From contig NZBE01000003.1 of the NCBI GenBank assembly GCA_002687745.1, forward strand, positions 66,230 to 130,229: DNA of 64,000 nucleotides. Reading direction: 5' to 3'. The notes under the pieces were generated by a model that saw only the letters and a list, made by a program, of their open reading frames with translations, made no database searches and was not told the DNA's origin. The position numbers and the translations under genes were made by a program. Below, in pieces: positions 29,716 to 41,200 of this stretch. This DNA comes from Acidimicrobiaceae bacterium (GTDB lineage: Bacteria; Actinomycetota; Acidimicrobiia; Acidimicrobiales; MedAcidi-G1). Every line of letters begins with the position of its first letter. Position 1 is the stretch's first letter.

Positions 29716-30960
29716 TCAGCCCCCGTAGGGCGTGAAGCGACCACACAGTTCGACGACCTCTGCCCGAACTTCGTCAACTGCGGCATCGTCGTCAACGCTA
29801 CTGAGGGTGCGGGCGATCAGGTCGGCGATGACGGCCATCTCCGGCTCACCCATCCCCTGTGTCGTGACTGACGGCGTGCCTATGCGGACACCGCTGGCTA
29901 CAAACGGCGAACGCGGGTCATCGGGGACCGTGTTCTTGTTCAAGGTGATGCCGGCCCGGTCGAGAACCGTCTGTGCCACGGCGCCGGTGAGCTCCTCGTC
30001 GAAGGTGCGCAGGTCGACGAGCAGCAGATGGTTGTCGGTGCCACCCGAGACCATTCGGAAGCCGTGCCGGGCAAGGGCGGCGGCGAGGGCCGATGCATTG
30101 GCCACTATCTGGCGCGCGTAGTCGGCGAACGACGGATCGGCCGCCTCGCGGAACGCCACGGCCTTGGCGGCGACGTGGTGTTCGAGTGGGCCGCCCTGGG
30201 AGCCCGGGAATACGGCCTTGTCGACCGCCCGGGCGTGTTCGGATGTCGAGAGGATGCAGCCACCCCTTGGACCCCGCAGGGTCTTGTGGGTGGTGAAGGT
30301 GACGATGTCGCAGTAGGGAACCGGGTTCGGGTGCACGCCACCTGCGATGAGCCCGGCGATGTGGGCGGCATCGAACATGAGCATCGCTCCGACCTCGTCG
30401 GCAATCTCGCGAAACGGTGCCGGGTCGATGATGCGGGGGTAGGCGGTGGCGCCTGCCACGATCAGATTCGGCCGGTGCTCCCGTGCCCTGTCGCGCAGCT
30501 CGTCGTAGTCGATCCGCTCGTCGCTCTTCGTGACGCCGTAGGAGACGAAGTTGTAGAGGATGCCGCTGGCGTTCACCGGGGATCCGTGGGTGAGGTGGCC
30601 TCCGTGGTCGAGGCTCAGCCCGAGCACGGTGTCTCCCGGTTCCAGCAGCGCCTGGTAGACGGCCATGTTGGCGTTGGCTCCCGAGTGGGGCTGGACGTTT
30701 GCGTGGTCGGCGCCGAACAGGGCCTTGACCCGCTCACGGGCCAGGTCCTCGACCTCGTCGACGTGGACGTTGCCTCCGTAGTAGCGCCTACCCGGATAGC
30801 CCTCGGCGTACTTGTTGGTGAGCACCGAACCGCTCGCCTCGAGCACTGCCGGCGAGGCGAAGTTCTCGGAGGCAATCAGCTGGAGCGTGGTGTTTTGACG
30901 TTCCAGCTCCCGGTCTATGTAACCGAACAGCTCGTCGTCCCGTGAGGTTGGCCAGCTCAT
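29716..30960 (-). CDS. glyA: Serine hydroxymethyltransferase
   Basis: PLP enzyme that interconverts serine and glycine, charging tetrahydrofolate with one-carbon units. The 414-residue protein shows [28 protein letters not shown], the histidine in HGGHLTHG and the PLP lysine in [13 protein letters not shown]. It is the first gene of a minus-strand run followed closely by the wecA-like gene. No clear ribosome binding site is visible before the ATG; a TAACCT box lies 76 bases upstream, in the loop of a hairpin. Confidence 0.97.
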   Translation of the reverse strand: MSWPTSRDDELFGYIDRELERQNTTLQLIASENFASPAVLEASGSVLTNKYAEGYPGRRYYGGNVHVDEVEDLARERVKALFGADHANVQPHSGANANMAVYQALLEPGDTVLGLSLDHGGHLTHGSPVNASGILYNFVSYGVTKSDERIDYDELRDRAREHRPNLIVAGATAYPRIIDPAPFREIADEVGAMLMFDAAHIAGLIAGGVHPNPVPYCDIVTFTTHKTLRGPRGGCILSTSEHARAVDKAVFPGSQGGPLEHHVAAKAVAFREAADPSFADYARQIVANASALAAALARHGFRMVSGGTDNHLLLVDLRTFDEELTGAVAQTVLDRAGITLNKNTVPDDPRSPFVASGVRIGTPSVTTQGMGEPEMAVIADLIARTLSSVDDDAAVDEVRAEVVELCGRFTPYGG

Positions 30961-31029
30961 GTCGTACCGCCTGTGCTCGGCTGGCCCGGGAGTGGGCCAG
31001 GATCGTCCGTGCCCGCTGCCGGGCTGATT

Positions 31030-31048
31030 GGCCGGAAGGTTACCGGCC
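31030..31048 (-). terminator. Hairpin after lysR with glyA -10 element in its loop
   Basis: Perfect stem GGCCGG/CCGGCC with loop AAGGTTA on the plus strand, 22 bases beyond the lysR stop. On the minus strand the loop contains TAACCT (31037-31042), a candidate -10 for glyA. Confidence 0.35.
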
Positions 31049-31069
31049 GTGGCCGGACCGCGATGCCGG

Positions 31070-31966
31070 TCACCCGCCGGTTCCGGGTCCGATGAGGACT
31101 GCAGCCAGGGCGTCCGCTGCCGGATCGGGTGGCGAGCCCTCGCGTCGCGCTACAACCAGGTGACGGTGGGCCACCGGCCCGGACCTGGTGGCAGCCATTC
31201 CGCTGCCAACTGTCGTGCCCGGGGACGGAGGCAGCACGGTCCATCCCAGGCCGAGGCGCACCATCTCTCGTAGGACCTCGGGCTGGTTGGACTCGGCGAC
31301 AACGTCGAACGGTGCTCCTTCCCGGGCCAGGCCGGCTGCGATAACCGCCCGGGTGTGGGAACCCGCAGGGAAGGTGACCCATGGTCCCCACCGGTGTGGG
31401 GGACGCCGAAGCTCGCTTTCGGGGGCGTAGACGTGAAGGGGTTCGGCGAAACAGGGCGTGAACACCACACCCTCTGGAGCGGTCACGGGCTCGACACAGA
31501 CTATGAGGTCGAGGTCGCCGCTGACCAGGCCCTCGAGGAGGCTGCCGGACGGGGCCACCGTGAGGTGCAGGTCGACCTCGGGACGGTTGGCGTGGAAGGC
31601 CCGGATGGCCTCGGCCCGGTGCTGGACCGCTACGGCATCGATCGTTCCGAGCCTGACCACGCCGGCTGAGCCGGAGCGCTGCGATGCCGCCCAACGGGCA
31701 AGGTCGCGGGTCTCGGCCACGACCCTTCGGGCATGGGTGAGGACCTCGGCCGCCTGATGCCTCAACCGGGCGTGACGGCCGTGCCGTTCGAAGAGGGGCA
31801 GGCCGACCCGGCGCTCGAGTTCGGCGAGGCCCTGGGTGAGAGCTGACGGCGTGACACCGAGGCTGGCGGCCGCTGCCGCACGGGTGGGATGGTCTGTCGC
31901 TGCCACCAGGTACTCCAGCTGCTGCACGGTGAGGTTGGGGAGGCTCTGCGGCCCGGTTTTCGACAT
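31070..31966 (-). CDS. LysR-family transcriptional regulator
   Basis: A 298-residue regulator. The amino-terminal winged helix-turn-helix is clear ([19 protein letters not shown], then [19 protein letters not shown]), followed by a periplasmic-binding-protein-like effector domain from about residue 95. The effector is unknown. The gene is divergent from ino1 with only 76 bases between start codons, and that gap holds a perfect palindrome of LysR-box type. Such regulators usually control the neighbouring divergent gene as well as themselves, so control of inositol synthesis is the natural hypothesis. The ATG has an AGGA ribosome binding site. Confidence 0.9.
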   Translation of the reverse strand: MSKTGPQSLPNLTVQQLEYLVAATDHPTRAAAAASLGVTPSALTQGLAELERRVGLPLFERHGRHARLRHQAAEVLTHARRVVAETRDLARWAASQRSGSAGVVRLGTIDAVAVQHRAEAIRAFHANRPEVDLHLTVAPSGSLLEGLVSGDLDLIVCVEPVTAPEGVVFTPCFAEPLHVYAPESELRRPPHRWGPWVTFPAGSHTRAVIAAGLAREGAPFDVVAESNQPEVLREMVRLGLGWTVLPPSPGTTVGSGMAATRSGPVAHRHLVVARREGSPPDPAADALAAVLIGPGTGG

Positions 31967-31984
31967 TGCGGGATCCTGTCTGAT

Positions 31985-32003
31985 GATTCAGTTTTACTGA
32001 ATC
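31985..32003. promoter_or_regulatory. Palindromic LysR-type operator between lysR and ino1
   Basis: Perfect 8-bp inverted repeat GATTCAGT-TTT-ACTGAATC, containing a T-N11-A core (TCAGTTTTACTGA). Its centre is about 49 bases before the ino1 start codon and 28 bases before the lysR start codon. The surrounding intergenic DNA is far more A+T-rich than the rest of the window. Confidence 0.6.
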
Positions 32004-32029
32004 TAACACTTCTTTGATTTGCATCTACT

Positions 32030-32035
32030 TATGCT
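32030..32035 (+). promoter_or_regulatory. -10 element of ino1
   Basis: TATGCT seven bases before the ATG at 32043. No good -35 hexamer is visible at the correct distance, which fits a promoter needing an activator. Confidence 0.55.
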
Positions 32036-32042
32036 TATCTCC

Positions 32043-33347
<1,305 letters not shown>

Positions 33348-33360
33348 CCCTGGCCCGTTG

Positions 33361-33372
33361 ACCCGGCCGGGT
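33361..33372. terminator. Palindrome between convergent ino1 and acyl-CoA ligase genes
   Basis: Perfect 12-base palindrome ACCCGGCCGGGT in the 27-base gap between the two stop codons. It has no true loop and no T-run, so the terminator role is only suggestive. Confidence 0.3.
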
Positions 33373-33374
33373 TC

Positions 33375-34955
33375 TCAGATGCGGGTGGTGTGGCCCGCCC
33401 AGTACTCGTCCTTCAGGAGGCGCTTGTAGAGCTTTCCGGTGGGATGCCTGGGTAGCTCGTCACGGAAATCCACGCTGCGAGGGCACTTGACGTCGGCCAA
33501 CTGAGACCTGCAGAAGGCGATCAGCTCACGCCCCATCTCATCGCCTGCGGCCACGGAGTCCACCAACTGCACGACGGCCTTGACCTCCTCGCCGAACTCG
33601 TCGTTGGGCACACCGATCACGGCCACGTCAAACACGGCCGGATGCATCGTGAGGACGTTCTCGGCCTCCTGTGGGTAGATGTTCACCCCTCCGGAGATGA
33701 TCATGTACGCCCTGCGGTCCGTCAGGTAGAGGAAGCCGTCCTCGTCAACGCGACCCACGTCGCCCAGGGTGCTCAGGTTCCCCCCGAGCCTCGAACCGGC
33801 GGTCTTCTCGGGGTCGTTGTGGTACTCGAACTGGGAGTCGCTGCGGAAGTAGACGCCCCCCTCCTCTCCCACGGGCAACTCCGTGCCGTCATCGTCGACG
33901 ATGACCAGCTCGCCTACGATCGCCCTCCCGACTGAACCGGGGTGCTCCAGCCAGTCGAGCGAGTTCGTGTAGGTGAGGCCGTTGCCCTCGGTGCCCGCGT
34001 AGTACTCGTGCAGCACCGGCCCCCACCATTCGATCATCGAACGCTTCACCTTGACCGGGCACGGTGCCGCAGCGTGGATTGCAGTCACCAGCGATGAGGT
34101 GTCGTAGCGGTCCCGCACCTCTTCGGACAGCTTGAGCATGCGCACGAACATGGTCGGAACCCACTGGCTGGTGTGCACGTTGTGGGCCTCGATGGCAGTG
34201 AGTGCCTCCTCGGCGTCGAACTTCTCCATCACCACGATCGTGCAACCCAGCCGCTGGTAACCGAGGCAGAAGCGCAGCGGTGCCGAATGGTAGAGCGGCG
34301 CCGGGGAGAGGTAGACGGAACCCTCCTCGGCAGCGAAGAGGATCTTCGCCATCATCGTGATCGGGTTGACTCCGCCCAACGGGGAACCCGACATCGGGGA
34401 CCTGATTCCCTTGGGTCGACCTGTGGTTCCAGACGAGTAGAGCATGTCCTGGCCCTCGACAGCACCGGGGAACGGCTCGGCCGACTGGCTGGCGACGGCA
34501 TCCTCGAAACAGGCATGGTCGGCGAGAGGACCACCGATGCTGAACCTCTCCTCCACATTCGGCGTTGCGGCAGTGACCTCGGCGACAGCGTCAGACTTGT
34601 ACGGCGAGGTCACAAACACCCTGGCGCCACAGTCGTCGACTATGTAGGCCATCTCATCTGCGGTGAGCCTCGACGAAATTGCGGTGTAGTAGAGGCCCGC
34701 GTAGTGGGCCCCCCACGCGAGTGCCAGGAACTCGATTCGGTTCTCGAGGCAGAAGGCCATGTGGTCGCCCGGTTCCAGGCCCAGGCTGCGGAACAGGTTG
34801 GCGATGCGGTTGGCCTCGGCGTCGAGTTCGGCGAAGGTCATGGTCTGGCCCGAACCGTTCATGACGATGGCCGGCCGGTCCGGCGCATCCTTCGCCCAGC
34901 GACCCGGGTACTCGAGTGGTGGATCGTCCGGTGTCCGGGTTCCTGAGTCGCTCAT
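33375..34955 (-). CDS. Acyl-CoA synthetase (AMP-forming, FadD-like)
   Basis: A 526-residue ANL-superfamily ligase that activates a carboxylic acid to its CoA ester through an acyl-adenylate. Motifs: P-loop YSSGTTGRPKG, YAGTEGNG, the hinge region SGGVNIYPQEAENVL and the catalytic lysine in HPTGKLYKR. It is probably fatty-acid or steroid-side-chain directed, but substrate cannot be assigned. The ATG at 34955 lies eight bases after a TACTGT box; the longer frame to 35021 would run through the promoter. It is divergent from addB. Confidence 0.9.
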   Translation of the reverse strand: MSDSGTRTPDDPPLEYPGRWAKDAPDRPAIVMNGSGQTMTFAELDAEANRIANLFRSLGLEPGDHMAFCLENRIEFLALAWGAHYAGLYYTAISSRLTADEMAYIVDDCGARVFVTSPYKSDAVAEVTAATPNVEERFSIGGPLADHACFEDAVASQSAEPFPGAVEGQDMLYSSGTTGRPKGIRSPMSGSPLGGVNPITMMAKILFAAEEGSVYLSPAPLYHSAPLRFCLGYQRLGCTIVVMEKFDAEEALTAIEAHNVHTSQWVPTMFVRMLKLSEEVRDRYDTSSLVTAIHAAAPCPVKVKRSMIEWWGPVLHEYYAGTEGNGLTYTNSLDWLEHPGSVGRAIVGELVIVDDDGTELPVGEEGGVYFRSDSQFEYHNDPEKTAGSRLGGNLSTLGDVGRVDEDGFLYLTDRRAYMIISGGVNIYPQEAENVLTMHPAVFDVAVIGVPNDEFGEEVKAVVQLVDSVAAGDEMGRELIAFCRSQLADVKCPRSVDFRDELPRHPTGKLYKRLLKDEYWAGHTTRI

Positions 34956-34963
34956 GCGATCCG

Positions 34964-34969
34964 ACAGTA
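34964..34969 (-). promoter_or_regulatory. -10 element of the acyl-CoA synthetase gene
   Basis: TACTGT eight bases before the ATG at 34955. Confidence 0.45.
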
Positions 34970-35041
34970 CCGGCCGACCGTCCTGAGCGGCTGATCGGGG
35001 CACGGTCTGCCAGGTAGCCAACGGGTGTCACACGGCATGCG

Positions 35042-35047
35042 TACTCT
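35042..35047 (+). promoter_or_regulatory. -10 element of the addB-addA operon
   Basis: TACTCT nine bases before the ATG at 35057, slightly longer spacing than at the other starts in this window. Confidence 0.4.
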
Positions 35048-35056
35048 CGTCTCACG

Positions 35057-38000
35057 ATGACCGCCACGTTCACCTTCACCTCCTACGGCGCCAAGGCCAC
35101 AGCCGCGCTCGGTGACGCCATAGCCACAGCCAAGGGCGATGACCCGCTGGCACCGGTAACGGTGGTCGTGCCATCAAATCTGGTCGGGGTGGCTGCACGC
35201 CGCGCACTGGCCACCACACACAGCGCCGGCGGAACCCCGGGCCTGGCCGCAGTGCGCTTCGAGACCCTGCTGGGCATGGCCGGGCTGTTGGCCGGAACGG
35301 CCCTGGCCGACGACCAGCGGCGACGGATCTCAGACCCCGTCGTGGGTTCCGCCGTGCGTACCACGCTGGCCAGATCCGCCGACCTGCTCCGCCCCGTCGC
35401 ACACCACCCGGCGACCGAACGGGCCCTTGTGCGGGTCCACCGAGAACTGAGAGAACTGGACCACACCGAACTCGACAACGTGGCCACCACCTCACGGCAG
35501 GCATCCGAGGTCATCCGGCTCCACCGCCTCATCCGGGACCGCCTGGCCGAACGGTTCATCGACGAGGTCGACCTGCACAGGGCCGCCGCCGCCATCGACC
35601 CGACACACCCCCTGCTCGACGAGCTGGGCACCCTGATACTGCACGTGCCGGGTCGAACCCCTGCCTCGGGTCTGGCGCTGCTGGCAGCCCTTGCCGAGAT
35701 CCGACCAGTGGCCGTCATCGCGGCTCTCACGGGAAACGAGGCAGCCGACGAACCAGCCCGCCACCTGGTTGAGCGACTGGGTGGTGCCGTCCCATCCTCG
35801 GTGCCGACACCGACGAAATCCGAGCTCGCCGTACGCTCAGTGGCCGACCCCGACGAAGAGGCCCGGGTGGCCGTTCGCGAGATCGTGGCCGCAGCCTCCG
35901 ACGGCATCCCATTCGCCCGGATGGCCATCGTCCATCCCGGCGGAGAACGCTACGCCAGGCTCCTCCACCAGCACCTGCGCTCAGCTGACGTGCCGTTCAA
36001 CGGGGTAGCCGGCCGCCGCCTCGACGAGTCGCTCACCGGCCGGATCCTGCTTGCGCTGCTCGACCTTGACGACAACGACTTCTCCAGGACAGCCGTCATG
36101 GCGTTCATCTCCTCTGGAGCGGTTCTCGGTGCCGACGGCGCAGCCGTACCGACCACCGCATGGGAACGCCTTGCCCGCAGCGCCGGGGTGGTCGCCGGAG
36201 CAGACCAGTGGCGTTCGCGCCTACGGCAGGTGGCTGCCGACCTGGAACAGCGCCGGGACGACCTGGCTTCACAGGGAGCCGAACCCGGCCGCATCGCCGC
36301 TGTCGACAAGAAGATCAGCCAGGCCATGGACCTCCTCGACTTCGTCGAGGAACTGATCACCAACGTGGGCACCGACCCGGCGCCGACCGACTGGCCCGGC
36401 CTTACCGGCTGGACCGCCGGCATGCTCGACCGCTACCTGGGTTCGACCGCCGATCGCACCAGATGGCCAGACCACGAGGTCGAGGCCCACACCCGGGTGA
36501 AGGACCTCCTCACCGGCCTCGCCCGCCTGGCATCCATCGAGCCACGCCCCGGAGCAGCGGCCTTCCGCCGGGCCGTCATCGACGGCCTCGACCACGATCT
36601 CGACCGCGAGGGCCGCTTCGGCGACGGCGTGCTGGTAGGCGGGTTCGGCGTGGTCACCGGCCTCGACCTCGACACCATCGTCGTGGTGGGGCTGGCCGAG
36701 GGAACCACGCCCTCCCGGAGCAGCGACGACCCGCTGCTTCCCGACTCGTCCCGCCACGCCGCCGGCGGAGCGCTCATGACGCGGCCAGACCGAATGGCCG
36801 ACCTTCACCACCGCGTCCTGGCCGCCCTCGCCGCCGCACAGCACAGGCGCGTCCTCGTGTTTCCCCGGGGCGACCTGGGCCGCAAGAACGAATGGGTTCC
36901 GTCACGCTGGCTCCTCGACCAGGTAGAGGAAGAACTGGGTCTTCGGCCCTCGCCCACCGAACTTGAGGACCTCAGACAGCCGTGGTTCTCCACGTCGCCG
37001 TCATTCGTGGGTTCCCTCGAACGCCTCACCTCCCCCGCCGACGAACAGGAATACGCCCTCGCAGAGCTGCTGCGTGAACGACACAGGGGCCTTCCCGTCG
37101 ACACCTCCGACCGTCGAAGCGCCGACACCGTTCTGAGCCGCGGCATCGACCTGGTCCGTGGGCGCCAGCAACCCGTGCTCACCCGCTTCGACGGCAACCT
37201 TGCCGGTGCTGCCGTGCCCTCTCCGGCCGACGGCCGAACAGTGCTGTCGGCCACCCGGCTCCAGACCTGGGTGCGCTGCCCACAGGCCTACCTCATGGAA
37301 CACGTGCTTCGAGTCGGCGTGGCCCACGAACCACATGACGACGAGGGAATCACCGCACTCGACCGCGGCACCCTGGCCCACCAGGTGCTGGACCGCTTCA
37401 TAGCCGAGAACCTCGAGAACGACAGCATCCCCGGACCCGAAACAGCCTGGAGCGGATCACAGCGGCAGCGGCTGGAAGAGATCTGCGACGAGGAGTTCGC
37501 CCTTGCCGAATCCCGGGGCCTCACCGGACGCGCCCTCCTGTGGCGACACGACTCCGAGCGACTGCGACGGCACCTCCAGGCGTTCCTCATCGACGACCAC
37601 GCCTGGCGTGCCCAGCACCTCACCACCCCGGCTGCAGTCGAGATGTCCTTCGGGCTCGACGGCAACGGGCCCCTGGTTCACGTGCTGCCAGACGGCCGCA
37701 GCCTCAGGTTCCGGGGCCGCATCGACCGCGTCGACCGCGGCGCCGATGGCTCCATCCACGTGATCGACTACAAGACCGGCGGCAAGAGCTCCTACAGGAA
37801 GATCTCCGAGACCACCCCCGACGACCACGGCCAGTACCTGCAGCTGCCCATCTACGGCCTGGCAGCCAGGGCCGCTGTCGCCACACCCGACACCGCGGTA
37901 CACGGCCAGTACTGGTTCGTCACCGATGCCGGAGCACACATCGGCCACCCCCTGTCCGAGGCGGTGCTGACGCGCTTTGACACCGTGCTCACAACCATCA

Positions 38001-38224
38001 TCGACGGCATCGAGACCGGTCTGTTTCCAGCGCGTCCCCCCAAGGACTCCAGGTTCGGCATCGGCTGTGACTACTGCGACCCCGACGGAATGGGTACCGA
38101 CGCCGTCGCCGCCTCCTGGGAAAAGAAGCGAACCGACCCGGCACTCGAGCCCTACCGCCGCCTCATCGGCGACCTGGACGAGGTGGCCGGAGCAGTCACC
38201 GACCTGGGTGACCACGATGGCTGA
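35057..38224 (+). CDS. addB: AddB-like recombination nuclease subunit (inactive helicase fold plus RecB nuclease)
   Basis: A 1055-residue partner of the AddA helicase at double-strand break ends. The amino-terminal helicase-like region has no Walker A (it opens VTVVVPSNLVGVAARRAL), as in B. subtilis AddB, which scans for Chi. The carboxy-terminal PD-(D/E)xK nuclease is intact (RGRIDRVD, then VIDYKTGG around 902). AddB normally holds a [4Fe-4S] cluster with one Cys before the nuclease and a CxxC-x5-C at the end. Here Cys741 and Cys1004/Cys1007 are present, but the last position is Gly1013. The gene overlaps addA by eight bases (ATGGCTGA). Confidence 0.88.
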   Translation: MTATFTFTSYGAKATAALGDAIATAKGDDPLAPVTVVVPSNLVGVAARRALATTHSAGGTPGLAAVRFETLLGMAGLLAGTALADDQRRRISDPVVGSAVRTTLARSADLLRPVAHHPATERALVRVHRELRELDHTELDNVATTSRQASEVIRLHRLIRDRLAERFIDEVDLHRAAAAIDPTHPLLDELGTLILHVPGRTPASGLALLAALAEIRPVAVIAALTGNEAADEPARHLVERLGGAVPSSVPTPTKSELAVRSVADPDEEARVAVREIVAAASDGIPFARMAIVHPGGERYARLLHQHLRSADVPFNGVAGRRLDESLTGRILLALLDLDDNDFSRTAVMAFISSGAVLGADGAAVPTTAWERLARSAGVVAGADQWRSRLRQVAADLEQRRDDLASQGAEPGRIAAVDKKISQAMDLLDFVEELITNVGTDPAPTDWPGLTGWTAGMLDRYLGSTADRTRWPDHEVEAHTRVKDLLTGLARLASIEPRPGAAAFRRAVIDGLDHDLDREGRFGDGVLVGGFGVVTGLDLDTIVVVGLAEGTTPSRSSDDPLLPDSSRHAAGGALMTRPDRMADLHHRVLAALAAAQHRRVLVFPRGDLGRKNEWVPSRWLLDQVEEELGLRPSPTELEDLRQPWFSTSPSFVGSLERLTSPADEQEYALAELLRERHRGLPVDTSDRRSADTVLSRGIDLVRGRQQPVLTRFDGNLAGAAVPSPADGRTVLSATRLQTWVRCPQAYLMEHVLRVGVAHEPHDDEGITALDRGTLAHQVLDRFIAENLENDSIPGPETAWSGSQRQRLEEICDEEFALAESRGLTGRALLWRHDSERLRRHLQAFLIDDHAWRAQHLTTPAAVEMSFGLDGNGPLVHVLPDGRSLRFRGRIDRVDRGADGSIHVIDYKTGGKSSYRKISETTPDDHGQYLQLPIYGLAARAAVATPDTAVHGQYWFVTDAGAHIGHPLSEAVLTRFDTVLTTIIDGIETGLFPARPPKDSRFGIGCDYCDPDGMGTDAVAASWEKKRTDPALEPYRRLIGDLDEVAGAVTDLGDHDG

Positions 38225-41200
38225 CACCTCCGACCAGGCGGCACGCGACCGCATCGCCACCGACCTCGGCTCCACCCTGTTTGTCGAGGCCAGTGCCGGA
38301 ACCGGCAAGACCAGCGCGCTCGTGAACCGGATCGTGGCGCTCATCACCAGCGGTGTGGCCATGGAACACATCGCCGCCATCACGTTCACCGACCGGGCTG
38401 CAACCGAACTGCGCGACCGGGTGCGGCGCCGCCTGGAGCACCTGACCGACGACGGCCCGCACACCGATGCGGCCAACGCCGCACTGGTCGAGCTGGACGG
38501 TGCCGCCCTGTGCACGCTGCACGCCTTCGCCCAGCGGATCCTCATCGAGCACCCGATCGAGGCCGGCCTGCCTCCGGCAGTCGAGGTCATGGACGAGGTC
38601 TCGTCGCTGGTCGACTTCGACGAGCGCTGGGACTCGCTCCTGCACACTCTGCTGGACGACCCGGACCTGGCGTTCACGATGCTGGCAGGGCGGGAGTTGG
38701 GGATCTCGCTCGATCACATCCGCCGGCTGGCCGTTCGCTTCGACGAGAACTGGGACCAGGTCGACGAACGGCTGGTTTCGACCCCCGACCCCGTGCCTGT
38801 CGACGTCCTCGCCATCGTCGCTTCCCTGCGACCTCTCGTCGACCTGGGAGACCACTGCGTCGAAGCCGACGACGGGATGGCCATCCAACTGGAGATGGTC
38901 GGGGCCTACGCAGACGAGCTGGAAGCGGTAGCCCACGACCCCCTGTCGGCGATCCGTGTGCTGGGAGACCGCAAGGTCGTGTCCAACAGCACCAGGCTCG
39001 GCAACCAGAAGAACTGGACAGGTGCGGTCCCCATCGGCGACGTGCGCGACCAGATGCAGGATGCGCGGGCCCTCCTCGATTCAGAGATAGCCCACCTGAC
39101 CGACCAGGTGATCAACAGGATCGTCTCGGTGGTAGGTGCCGCTGCCGTGGCTGCGGCCTCACGCCGCCAGAGGCAGGGACAACTCAGCTTCCACGACCTG
39201 CTCGTGCTTGCACGGCGCTCGCTCACAGACGAGGCAACCGGCCCAGGCGTACGCGCCGCCCTCCATGACCGGTACCGCCACCTCCTGCTCGACGAATTCC
39301 AGGACACCGACCCGATCCAGATCGAGCTGACTGCGCTCATCGCCGACCCCGACACCGTTACCGACGACTGGCGCCAGCTTCGACCGCCTCCTGGGTCCCT
39401 GTTCTTCGTGGGTGACCCCAAGCAGTCCATCTACGGCTTCCGCCGAGCCGACATCGCCCTCTATCTCGATGCCCGGCAGGCGTTCGGCACAGAGGGAGTC
39501 CGGCTGGAGCAGAACTTCCGGACCACGGGCCCCATCATCGCCTGGGTGAACGATGTGTTCTCACGGCTCATCGCCGAGGAACCCCACGCCCAACCCGAGT
39601 ACGCACCGCTCACCTCGACCCGACCCGCAGCAACGGTCGGTCCCGCCGTCACGCTGCTCGGCGTCGACTCCGACCACGGGCGCACTGCAGCCCAACTCCG
39701 ACTCGACGACATCACAGATGTGGTCGCAGCGGTTACCACAGCCCTGGCCGACGGCTGGACCGTCTGGAAGGCCGCGCCGGACCCCGATGGCGGGCCACCG
39801 ATCGAGGGCTGGCACCGCTGCACCCCCGGTGACATAGCAATCCTGGTGCGCAGCCGAAAGCCGGTAGCGGACCTTGCGACAGCACTGGCCGAAGCCGGGG
39901 TACCCCACCGGATCGAAGCAGGCACCAACCCGTGGGCGGCCGACGAGGTACGCGACATCCTCATGGCACTACAGGCAATAGACGACCCGACCGACGAACT
40001 GGCCCTGGTCACGGCCCTGCGGTCACCCCTCTTCGGCTGCGGCGACGACGACCTCCTGGCGTTCCACCTCGGTGGCGGCAACTGGGACCACCAGCAGCCC
40101 GGAACATCCGGCCTTCCGGCAGACCACGCGGTTGTCTCGGGCATGGCCTGGATGGCACGCGTGCACACCCAACGCCCCTGGACCGGTCCCGCCAACCTGG
40201 TCGAGCAGGTCGTGCGTGAGCGCAGGGCAATGGAACTGGCGCTCTGTGGCTACCGCCCACGAGATGCCTGGCGCCGCATACGCACCTTCCTCGACACGAC
40301 CCGTTCATATGGTGAGGCCCGCGGAGGCGACCTTCGATCGTTCCTGTCATGGTGCAGGCTGCACACCGCCGACGACGTTCGCTTCGACGAGGTGATCCCC
40401 CCGGAGCCCGACGACGATGCCGTGCGCATCCTCACCACGCATGCTGCAAAGGGCCTCGAGTTTCCTGTCTGTGTGCTCTCTGAACTCGGTGCGAGGCGAC
40501 CAGCAGGCGTCCACACCGTTGCGTTCCCGGATGCCGTTGGCGGAGGTACCGACTCCGCCGGGCAGGCAGCAATTGCCGTGGCCTTCAACAAGGACCTCGC
40601 CAACTCGGCCCACCGGGCACACTCCGAGTCGGCGCTCCGCCTCGAGCACCTGGAACGGCTACGCCTGCTCTACGTGGGCGCCACCCGCGCACGCGACCAC
40701 CTGATCGTCTCGCTTCACCGCAGCACTCCAAAGTCAGATCCTGAGAATCTGGTCAACGTGACGTCGGCCGAGGTTCTCCACGGAGCAGCATCTGGAATCG
40801 GGCCCACCAAGACCATCGTCCACATGGAACCGACGGTGCGGGCGCTACCGATGCTTCCCGCTCCCGACACCGCACCCATCCCCGCCCACGCCGAGTGGCG
40901 TGCCGCCGCCGACCGGGCCCGGTCCGACGGTGCACGCAGGCGCACCGTGGCCGCCACAACCATCGCCGTCGAGGCAGCGCCGGCGGTGGACGAGGAGTCC
41001 GAACAGGCACGCCAGGGCGAAGCCGGACGCCACGGCACCGGAGTGGGCCGGGCGGTGCACTCGGCCCTCGAGGTGGTCGACATGACGGGCACAGGCGAGC
41101 TCCAGGCCCGACACGCAGCCACCGCCGAAGACGTCGACACCGACCTGGTCGTCTCCATGGTTGCCGCCGCACTGGCCTCGCCATCGGTCGTCGAGGCGGC

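Noticed and set aside
37457-38677. 406-residue minus-strand frame across the addB-addA junction
   Set aside because: Antisense to clearly coding nuclease and helicase motifs; repetitive Ser/Arg composition is typical of shadows.
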